This document shows positions 1-6,316 of a stretch of DNA of 8,652 bases, one piece after another (the stretch's first letter is position 1; every line of letters starts with the position of its first letter). Source of the DNA: Rickettsiales bacterium (lineage in GTDB: Bacteria; Pseudomonadota; Alphaproteobacteria; Rickettsiales; UBA1997); assembly GCA_947441875.1 (NCBI GenBank), contig CANEUR010000035.1, positions 1 to 8,652 on the forward strand, written 5' to 3'. The notes beneath the pieces were generated by a model. The model was not told where the DNA came from, searched no databases, and saw only the letters and a list, made by a program, of their open reading frames with translations. Position numbers and translations under genes: made by a program.

Positions 1-1962
1 CATAGCAGAAGCGCGTAGTGCAACTTCGGTTTTGCCAAAACCAACATCGCCGCAAATAAGCCTATCCATTGGTTTGCCACTTTGTAAATCTTGCTCTACT
101 TCTAAAATTGCCCTTGCCTGATCTGGGGTTTCGGTAAAGCCAAAATGAGCAATAAATTCGTTATATAAGTGTTGATCTGGCTCAAAAATAATTCCTTGAG
201 TGGTTTTTCTTATGGCGGCAATTTTTAGTAGTTCTTCGGCAGTGAGTTTTATTTTATCTTGAGTTTTTTTACAACGCGTTTTCCAACTATTAGAATTGCC
301 AAGTTTATCGAGTTGTATAGCAGGATTTTCGGCAGAATAACGATAAATAAGCCCAATATCATCAACTGGCACAAATAAAGTATCGTTATTAGCATATAAA
401 ATTTTTAGCATATCTATTTTATTGCCTAAAACCACTAGTTGTTGAATGCCTAAAAATTTGCCAATACCATAATCACGATGCACAATTAATTCGTTGCAAG
501 CAATAGCTAAAGTTTCTTCGATAATGCGTTGTGAACCACTTTTATTGCTATGCTGATGACTGGTTTTGTCGCCAAACAAGGCTTGTTCGCCTACGATAAA
601 TAAATTGTCTGCTGAAAAACCAAAATGCAAAGGTAATTTTGTGAGGCAAATTTTATTTGCAGGAGCTTGATTAAACTCTGTAAAGTTGCTGATTTGATGA
701 GTATAAACTTGATAATCATGCAGGAGTTTTGGGAGTCTGTCTTGCATGCTTGGTTGTAAATAACCAAGTAAAAATTGATTTTTTTTATGTTGATTTGCTT
801 CTAGATATTGCGAAAACAACATTAAAGGATCTTGTTTGTTGATTCTGGCAGTGGCAGTAAAATTTGGTATTGAACGTATGTTTAAATCGAGTTTTACTAA
901 ATTTTGATTACTTACTTTGTCGTTTTCACTAAATTCAATAACTAATTTTTGAGTGTTGATGTTAAATTTTGCATATAATAATTCTGGCAAAATTGGATTA
1001 TATAAATTTTCTGGGTGAATTTTTTGTTCGTCTAATCTGTTTTGATAGTATTCGTTAATGGTTTTAAAGCGATATTTGATATTTTCATCGAGATTTTTAT
1101 CATAAAATATTAGTGGTTGTAAAAAATAATCAAAAATATTTACCAAATCTTGTTCATAAAATAACGGAAGCCAGTTTTCTAAACCTGGATAATGTCTGTT
1201 ATTGCTTATTGCATCATAAAGTAAATCGTTAGATTGATAGCTAAAATAACTGCGATATTTGGCTTTAAAAATTTGTAAATTTTCAGTTTGAAAAAACAAT
1301 TCGCTAGTGGGTAAAATTTCGAGTTTTTTTACTTCTTCATAGCTTAATTGAGTGATAGGATCGAAGATTTTTATTGATTCTACTTCTTCACCAAAAAAAT
1401 CGAGTCGATAGCCAATAATATCGCCAGCCTGTTGTAAAACCACATCAACAATACCTCCTCTCATGGCAAATTCGCCAACTTCATTAGCGGTAGTTTGTCG
1501 AGTGTAACCTAAATTTACTAATAAATTAGCAATAGATCGCACTAAAACTTTATCACCTTTACTAATAGATAAACCAATATTTTGCAAATTATTTTTGGCA
1601 ATAGTTTTTTGCACTATGGCATTTACAGAAGTAATGATTAATCGAGGGTTTGTTGCTGGTTTTTGCAGTAAAAATAAAGCTTTTATTCGTTGAGCTAAAA
1701 TTTGTGGTTTAGGCGAAGAGCGATCGTAGGGTAAAGAATCAAAAGCAGGAAAAGTAATAATTGGTAAAGTAGGGCTAAAAAATTTTATTTGATTAGCAAC
1801 AAAAAGCATTTCGGCATCATTGTTGGCAATAAACACTATATCGTTAGTGGTAAATTTATTTTGAGCAATAATTTGAGAAATAATAAAACCTTTACTATCA
1901 GGTGGGCAATTAATTAGAGCTGCAGAATGATGAAGATGATTAAGTTGTATTTGGTAATGCAT
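1..1962 (-). CDS. mfd: Transcription-repair coupling factor Mfd, N-terminal 654 residues (runs off the window)
   Basis: Mfd is a cytoplasmic DNA translocase. It removes RNA polymerase stalled at DNA lesions and recruits UvrA, starting transcription-coupled excision repair. The frame is open for 654 codons from the ATG at 1962 to the window edge, and I checked it codon by codon for stops. The order of segments fits Mfd. A UvrB-like N-terminal module has SLPYD at residues 76-80, GEFAMRGGIVDV at 163-174 and a RLDFFGEEVESI stretch at 186-197. An RNA-polymerase-interaction region has HRDYGIGKF at 495-503. The start of the translocase has Walker A GDVGFGKT at 638-645. Family proteins are about 1,100-1,200 residues, so roughly 500 (the rest of the helicase motifs and the C-terminal domain) lie outside. 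The start is 6 bases past the bioC stop, which suggests co-transcription. No Shine-Dalgarno is visible; AAACTTTT precedes the ATG. The identification is secure. Whether the gene is intact beyond the edge cannot be seen. Confidence 0.97.
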   Translation of the reverse strand, partial: MHYQIQLNHLHHSAALINCPPDSKGFIISQIIAQNKFTTNDIVFIANNDAEMLFVANQIKFFSPTLPIITFPAFDSLPYDRSSPKPQILAQRIKALFLLQKPATNPRLIITSVNAIVQKTIAKNNLQNIGLSISKGDKVLVRSIANLLVNLGYTRQTTANEVGEFAMRGGIVDVVLQQAGDIIGYRLDFFGEEVESIKIFDPITQLSYEEVKKLEILPTSELFFQTENLQIFKAKYRSYFSYQSNDLLYDAISNNRHYPGLENWLPLFYEQDLVNIFDYFLQPLIFYDKNLDENIKYRFKTINEYYQNRLDEQKIHPENLYNPILPELLYAKFNINTQKLVIEFSENDKVSNQNLVKLDLNIRSIPNFTATARINKQDPLMLFSQYLEANQHKKNQFLLGYLQPSMQDRLPKLLHDYQVYTHQISNFTEFNQAPANKICLTKLPLHFGFSADNLFIVGEQALFGDKTSHQHSNKSGSQRIIEETLAIACNELIVHRDYGIGKFLGIQQLVVLGNKIDMLKILYANNDTLFVPVDDIGLIYRYSAENPAIQLDKLGNSNSWKTRCKKTQDKIKLTAEELLKIAAIRKTTQGIIFEPDQHLYNEFIAHFGFTETPDQARAILEVEQDLQSGKPMDRLICGDVGFGKTEVALRASAM

Positions 1963-1968
1963 AAAAGT

Positions 1969-2727
1969 TTAAGATATTTTTTTAGCTAAAAAAAAACTCA
2001 CTTGCCAATCAAGGTTAGCTTGTTGTTGCCAAAAGTTTTTTTGTTTAATGAGGTGAGAAAAATTATTGTGTTGAGTAGCCTTGGTGTTGGCTCCAATGTT
2101 TTTAAAATAATGTAAAGCTTCTTTTAAGCTTAAAAAAGATTGACAAAAATTTTGCCAAGAATGATGAATTATTTCAAAACCACAATTTGCTAATTGTTGT
2201 AAAAACCACTCATGATTAGGTAATTGATTAACTTTAATAATATTTTGTAAATTTTGCAACGAATTGTTATTAGGCAAAGCAACCGCTAACAAGCCGTTGT
2301 GTTTTAAAACTTTATTTAAACTCATTAGAGCATTATGATTAAGCCACTGTAAAGCAAAAGAAGAAATAATAAAGTCGAAGTAATTAGTATTGAATGGTAA
2401 ATGATAAATATCGGCTAAAACAGGAAAAAAATTTTTAGGACGATCTTGCCAAGATGCCAGCATTTCCGAAGAAAAATCAACTTCAAAAATTTGAGAAGAA
2501 TTGTTAAATTGCCAAGTTTTGCCAATAATACTAGTGCCTGAACCAGCATCAAGAACTTTGTTGGCTTGTAATAATTGAGTTGATAAATATTTTTGCACTA
2601 AAAAATGCAATTTATGAGAGGTTTGCTGCTGAATTTGGCTATATTTTGGATATTGTTGAGCCTTTTTACTAAAATTAAAACCAATTTGAGAATTGTTAAA
2701 AGAACTATTGCCAACAATAAAACACAT
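1969..2727 (-). CDS. bioC: BioC-like malonyl-ACP O-methyltransferase (252 aa)
   Basis: This is a predicted class I SAM-dependent methyltransferase of the BioC type. BioC methylates the free carboxyl of malonyl-ACP so that fatty-acid synthase can build the pimeloyl chain of biotin. The SAM-binding motif I is VLDAGSGTS at residues 58-66. The acidic strand-2 end is EVDFS at 82-86, a DIYHLPF segment lies at 106-112, and the BioC-like FALQW is at 124-128. From memory, the whole length aligns with E. coli BioC, including an N-terminal FSKKAQQY stretch (FGRAAAHY in E. coli), a late LKEALHYFKNIGA segment at 201-213 and a C-terminal WQQQ. Length matches the family (about 250). One oddity is that the third glycine of motif I is Ser66. 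The start lies 13 bases after the tRNA 3' end, with no Shine-Dalgarno. No other bio gene is visible. A different small-molecule or protein methyltransferase with a BioC-like fold is the main alternative. Confidence 0.8.
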   Translation of the reverse strand: MCFIVGNSSFNNSQIGFNFSKKAQQYPKYSQIQQQTSHKLHFLVQKYLSTQLLQANKVLDAGSGTSIIGKTWQFNNSSQIFEVDFSSEMLASWQDRPKNFFPVLADIYHLPFNTNYFDFIISSFALQWLNHNALMSLNKVLKHNGLLAVALPNNNSLQNLQNIIKVNQLPNHEWFLQQLANCGFEIIHHSWQNFCQSFLSLKEALHYFKNIGANTKATQHNNFSHLIKQKNFWQQQANLDWQVSFFLAKKIS

Positions 2728-2740
2728 AAGGTTTGAGAAG

Positions 2741-2816
2741 TGGTGGGATTGGTAGGGATCGAACCTACGACCAAGGCGTTATGAGCGCCCTGCTCTAACC
2801 GCTGAGCTACAATCCC
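2741..2816 (-). tRNA. tRNA with CAU anticodon, probably tRNA-Ile2 (lysidine type)
   Basis: The minus strand folds into a complete 76-nt cloverleaf with encoded CCA. The acceptor arm is GGGATTG paired with CAATCCC, then discriminator A and CCA. The D stem is GCTC/GAGC and the anticodon stem GGGCG/CGCCT encloses the loop CTCATAA. The T stem is GTAGG/CCTAC with loop TTCGATC. The anticodon is CAU, shared by initiator Met, elongator Met and Ile2. A paired G1-C72 argues against initiator. The D arm and the TTGGTC run at the end of the anticodon stem and variable loop resemble E. coli tRNA-Ile2 rather than elongator Met. It is therefore probably the AUA-reading isoleucine tRNA whose C34 is changed to lysidine by TilS. 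Elongator Met remains possible. It is the first gene of the likely tRNA-bioC-mfd transcript, 13 bases ahead of bioC. The presence of a tRNA is near certain; the isotype is about 65% likely. Confidence 0.95.
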
Positions 2817-2820
2817 CTAA

Positions 2821-2840
2821 AAAAAATTCAAGAATTTTTT
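2821..2840. repeat. Perfect 9-bp inverted repeat in the tRNA leader
   Basis: AAAAAATTC and GAATTTTTT are exact reverse complements separated by AA. They lie between the tRNA 5' end and its putative promoter, so would form part of the precursor-tRNA leader. With only one G-C pair per arm the hairpin would be weak. It could mark the region for 5' processing, act as a weak reverse-direction terminator, or be a chance product of AT-rich sequence. Confidence 0.45.
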
Positions 2841-2848
2841 AAGAAAAA

Positions 2849-2877
2849 ATTATAAACAAACAAAAAGCTTGCAAGTA
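2849..2877 (-). promoter_or_regulatory. Putative sigma-70 promoter for tRNA-bioC-mfd
   Basis: On the minus strand a perfect -10 hexamer TATAAT occupies 2854-2849, about 33 bases upstream of the mature tRNA 5' end. A weak -35 is available as TACTTG (17-base spacer) or TTGCAA (14-base spacer) at 2877-2869. Transcription would start near 2842, giving a short precursor leader to be removed by RNase P. The -10 match is good, but in AT-rich DNA such matches arise easily. Confidence 0.45.
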
Positions 2878-2896
2878 ATAGTAGCAATAATAAAAT
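2869..2896 (+). promoter_or_regulatory. Putative promoter P1 for hom-glyS-proS
   Basis: TTGCAA at 2869-2874 and TAAAAT at 2891-2896 are separated by 16 bases, a plausible sigma-70 arrangement facing hom. The expected start near 2903 would give a leader of about 36 bases. The TTGCAA box is palindromic, sits inside CTTGCAAG (2868-2875), and overlaps the -35 region of the opposing tRNA promoter. The two units may therefore share one -35 element. Predicted by eye only. Confidence 0.35.
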
Positions 2897-2900
2897 ATTT

Positions 2901-2931
2901 TTGCAAACACTTTTTTAAGTTTTTTTACAAT
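2901..2931 (+). promoter_or_regulatory. Alternative promoter P2 for hom, nearly leaderless
   Basis: A second TTGCAA at 2901-2906 is followed after 19 bases by TACAAT at 2926-2931, a good -10. A start 7-8 bases downstream would fall at or next to the hom ATG (2939), giving a leaderless or near-leaderless mRNA. The 19-base spacer is slightly long. It competes with P1 as the real promoter. Confidence 0.3.
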
Positions 2932-2938
2932 ACTTTTT

Positions 2939-4219
2939 ATGCAAAATATCATCAAAATAGGCTTAGCTGGTTTAGGAGTGGTTGGTAAAGCTGTTTATCA
3001 ACTAATTTCTAACAACACTGAATTACTCAAATTAAAAAGCAATTATTATTTAAAGATAGTCGCCGTTTCTGCCAAAAATACCAAAGATTTTATTTCTTCT
3101 GATGTTAAATTTTATGAAAATCCGCTTGATATGGCTTGCGATTCTAACATAGATGTTATTATTGAGCTTATTGGTGGGCAAGATATAGCAAAACAATTAA
3201 TTATTTTGGCTTTACAAAATAATAAAAAAGTTGTTACTGCTAATAAAGCTTTATTAGCTTGTTGTGGTTATGAATTGGCAAAAATCGCTCATCAAAACAA
3301 CACTGTATTGCTCTACGAAGCTTCGGTTGCTGCTTCTGTGCCCGTTATCAAAGCTTATCAACAAAGTTTTTTAGCAAATGAAATTAGCAAGATTTATGCC
3401 ATTTTAAACGGCACTTGTAATTTTATTTTAAGCGAAATGACCAACAAAAAACAAGATTTTTTACCATCTTTAAAACAAGCTCAAGAGCTAGGTTTTGCCG
3501 AAGCCGATCCTAGTTTTGATATAGAAGGCATCGATACCGCTCATAAACTTACTATTTTAGCCTCACTGGCTTCTAATACCGCTCCTAATTTTTTACAAAC
3601 ATACATTGAAGGAATTATTAAAATCACCGCCAATGATATCAAACTTGCCAATCAATTAGGTTATAAAATAAAATTACTTGCCACTTATCAAAAACAAAAT
3701 AATAATCAAGTTTTGCAAGCTGTTTATCCTGCTTTAATTTCACAACAACACAAAATTGCTCAGGTTGATGGCTCTTATAATTGCATTCTTACTTATGGTC
3801 AATATTTTGATGATAGTTTTTTTATAGGAAAAGGGGCAGGGGGCAATCCTACTGCTTCTGCTGTTGTGGCCGATTTGCTTGATATTGCTAATAACACTTA
3901 CAGCAAACACACTCTTGGTTATAATCCAAATATTATTACTCAAAATCAACCTCAAGTTATTTCAATTAAACAAAGATTCGGCGAATATTTTATTTTGCTT
4001 CGCTTCGATAAATCACAAAATAATTTGGCAATCGAAAATACTTTTAAAAACTCTCAAATAGATTGTGTGCAAGCAACTTGCATTGAACTTAACGATCAAC
4101 AAATTGTTTGTGGCATTATCACCAATAAACAAAACGAACAAACCATTATTGATGCTCTTGATTTGCTTGATAAATCAATTATTAAAGAAAGCAAATTTAT
4201 TCGGGTTGAAACTTTTTAA
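2939..4219 (+). CDS. hom: Homoserine dehydrogenase with C-terminal ACT domain (426 aa)
   Basis: The enzyme catalyses NAD(P)H-dependent reduction of aspartate semialdehyde to homoserine, the branch step to threonine and methionine, in the cytoplasm. The Rossmann dinucleotide motif GLAGLGVVG lies at residues 8-16. TANK at 100-103, NGTCN at 157-161 and GFAEADPS at 185-192 are family signatures. The catalytic-site pattern continues with Asp194, Asp199 and Lys203. A C-terminal ACT-like segment starts around residue 346 (FGEYFILLRF) and probably gives threonine feedback control, as in other Hom proteins. Length is normal for the monofunctional enzyme; no aspartokinase is fused. The start is the first in-frame ATG, with the nucleotide motif right at the N-terminus as expected; no Shine-Dalgarno is visible. 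An unusual feature is EASVAASVP at 127-135, where relatives normally have a glycine at Ser133. It is first in a likely hom-glyS-proS operon, 5 bases before glyS. Confidence 0.95.
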   Translation: MQNIIKIGLAGLGVVGKAVYQLISNNTELLKLKSNYYLKIVAVSAKNTKDFISSDVKFYENPLDMACDSNIDVIIELIGGQDIAKQLIILALQNNKKVVTANKALLACCGYELAKIAHQNNTVLLYEASVAASVPVIKAYQQSFLANEISKIYAILNGTCNFILSEMTNKKQDFLPSLKQAQELGFAEADPSFDIEGIDTAHKLTILASLASNTAPNFLQTYIEGIIKITANDIKLANQLGYKIKLLATYQKQNNNQVLQAVYPALISQQHKIAQVDGSYNCILTYGQYFDDSFFIGKGAGGNPTASAVVADLLDIANNTYSKHTLGYNPNIITQNQPQVISIKQRFGEYFILLRFDKSQNNLAIENTFKNSQIDCVQATCIELNDQQIVCGIITNKQNEQTIIDALDLLDKSIIKESKFIRVETF

Positions 4220-4224
4220 TTTTT

Positions 4225-6303
4225 ATGAACTGCACTTTTACTTTTGAGCTTTATTGCGAAGAAATACCAGCTAAAATGCAAGATTATGCCTTAAAACAAT
4301 TTAAGCAAATAGCTAGCGAAATTTTACAAAAAAATCAATTAAATTTTCAAGAACAAAATTTATTAACTCATATCACTTGCAACCGATTAATTTTAATTCT
4401 CACTAATTTATCTACCCAACAAACTAAAGAATCGGTAAAAAAAATTGGTCCCAATATAACCGCTAATCAATCGGCAATTGCAGGTTTTTTAAAAGCTAAT
4501 CAATTAAGCGATGTTTCGCAATTAACCATTGAAAACAACTTTTTTGTTTATCAAAGCTTGGTGCAAAATCTTGATACCGCTAAAATTATTGCCAAATCTA
4601 TACCAGCAATCTTGCAAAAAATGCAAAATGTTTGGCAAAAATCAATAAAAATGCCAAATCACCCACAATGCACCAATATTTGGGTAAGGCCTGTGCGCAA
4701 TTTATTGGCAATGTTTGAAAACGAAGTAGTTGATTTTAATTTTTTTAATTTATCTACCAATAATATTATAAATATTGATAAATTTCAACAAATTAAACTT
4801 AATTCTGCTAGTGAATATTTAAATATTTTGCAACAACAACAAATTATTTTTAGTTTAGATGCTAGAATTAACTTTATTTCTGCGCAACTACAAATATTAG
4901 CCGAAAAATATCATCTCACTTTAATACCAGATCAGGCTTTGCTACTTGAAGTTGCTGGCTTAACCGAAAAAATTGCGGTTTTATCGGCCGAAATTCAGCC
5001 TCATTTTTTATCTTTACCACCAGAAGCTTTAATTGTTACTTTAAAAAATAATCAAAAATATTTTTTAGCCCTCGATGCTGAAAATAAAATATCAAAACAC
5101 TTCTTTTTTACCACCAATCAACTAAACACTAATTATCAGCAAAAAATTATTTTAGATAATCAAAAAGTAGTAAATGCCAGACTATCTGATTTAAAATTTT
5201 TTATTGAAGAAGATTTAAAACAACCGCTTATTAATTATTTAGATCAGTTAAAAAATATCACTTTCCATCAAGATTTAGGCAGTGTTTTTGCAAAAACTCA
5301 ACGCATGCTTGATTTAGCAAAATTTATGGCTGTTTTTATTACTCACTGCAAGCTTAACCATATTCAATTAGCTTGTGATTTAGCAAAATGCGATTTAGCA
5401 ACCAAAGCAGTTGCCGAAATGCCAGAGTTACAAGGAAAAATTGGAGCTTTTTATGCTAAAAAACAACAACAAAACCCCGAAATAGTTGAGGCAATCGAGC
5501 AACATTATTTACCGAACTCTGTCAATTCTCCTTTGCCAAATAGTCCTTTGGCTATAAATTTAAGCTTATCCGATAAACTCGATAGTTTGGTGGGCTTTTT
5601 TTTAATTAATCAAAAACCAACCAGTTCCAAAGATCCCTTCGCTCTTCGCAGACAAGCTCTTGGTATTATAAAAATAATTTGGCATCATAATTTATCTATA
5701 CCTTTAGAACTTGTTTTAAAAAGATCTTTAAATAATTTTCCTAGCAAAATTTTTAACCAACAAAAACAAATAAAAGCTTGTAAAAACTTTCAGTCAATTA
5801 TCATTGAAGATATTAAATTATTTTTAATAGAGCGGTTAAAATTTTTTCTCAAAGATCAGCTAAATGTTTCTGTGCATTTAATAGAATGGTTTTTATCTAA
5901 ACAGTCTAAATTAAACATTGCTAACAATGTCAATAATATTTTGTTGTTAAATGATTTTTTAAACAACCAAGATTCGCAAAATTTGTTAAATGCCTATAAA
6001 AGAGCAATAAATTTATTAAACCCAGATTTTTCTAAACTGCATTTTGTTAGTAAAGTTAAATGCCAATTAAACATTGAAAAAGAACTCCATAAACAAACCA
6101 AGCAACTATTAAAACCCATTAAAAATGCCCTACAACAACCAAATCTGAACGATATATTAAAATTACTAAACAATATTGGTGATGTTTTGCAAGATTTTTT
6201 AAATCAAGTAACTATTAACGATAGCAATGCTAAAGCCAAACAACAAAAATTATTATTGCTTGGCAATGCTGTGTTTATTATTTCTCAAGTTGTACCACTT
6301 TAA
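4225..6303 (+). CDS. glyS: Glycyl-tRNA synthetase beta subunit (692 aa)
   Basis: GlyS is the tRNA-binding beta chain of the bacterial alpha2beta2 glycyl-tRNA synthetase; the alpha chain GlyQ carries the aminoacylation core. The N-terminus FELYCEEIPAKM matches the family opening (LLEIGTEELPA type). Later landmarks are NARLSDLKFFIEEDLK, FHQDLGSVFAKTQRM at about 347-361 and KCDLATKAVAEMPELQG at 388-404. SDKLDSLVG at 449-457 and KDPFALRRQ at 469-477 follow. The C-terminal region of about 100 residues is compatible with the DALR-type anticodon-binding domain. Length equals the family norm of about 690. The ATG follows the hom stop by 5 bases and is preceded by AATTTTT with no Shine-Dalgarno. The usual upstream partner glyQ is replaced here by hom, so glyQ must be elsewhere if the enzyme works. 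Asn, Lys and Gln content is high, as in the neighbours. Confidence 0.97.
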   Translation: MNCTFTFELYCEEIPAKMQDYALKQFKQIASEILQKNQLNFQEQNLLTHITCNRLILILTNLSTQQTKESVKKIGPNITANQSAIAGFLKANQLSDVSQLTIENNFFVYQSLVQNLDTAKIIAKSIPAILQKMQNVWQKSIKMPNHPQCTNIWVRPVRNLLAMFENEVVDFNFFNLSTNNIINIDKFQQIKLNSASEYLNILQQQQIIFSLDARINFISAQLQILAEKYHLTLIPDQALLLEVAGLTEKIAVLSAEIQPHFLSLPPEALIVTLKNNQKYFLALDAENKISKHFFFTTNQLNTNYQQKIILDNQKVVNARLSDLKFFIEEDLKQPLINYLDQLKNITFHQDLGSVFAKTQRMLDLAKFMAVFITHCKLNHIQLACDLAKCDLATKAVAEMPELQGKIGAFYAKKQQQNPEIVEAIEQHYLPNSVNSPLPNSPLAINLSLSDKLDSLVGFFLINQKPTSSKDPFALRRQALGIIKIIWHHNLSIPLELVLKRSLNNFPSKIFNQQKQIKACKNFQSIIIEDIKLFLIERLKFFLKDQLNVSVHLIEWFLSKQSKLNIANNVNNILLLNDFLNNQDSQNLLNAYKRAINLLNPDFSKLHFVSKVKCQLNIEKELHKQTKQLLKPIKNALQQPNLNDILKLLNNIGDVLQDFLNQVTINDSNAKAKQQKLLLLGNAVFIISQVVPL

Positions 6304-6316
6304 AAAATAAAATTTT

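Noticed and set aside
3740..3955. 71-codon minus-strand open frame inside hom
   Set aside because: It lies opposite a well-conserved coding region, has no family resemblance and no start context; a chance open frame.
3864..4247. Two short plus-strand open frames (3864-4061 and 4065-4247) overlapping hom and the start of glyS
   Set aside because: They are out-of-frame readings of hom with low-complexity hydrophobic content and no recognisable motif.
4831..4842. CAA-repeat tract in glyS as a possible microsatellite or phase-variable site
   Set aside because: Only four CAA units, encoding Gln in keeping with the Gln-rich composition; changes in unit number would not shift the frame.
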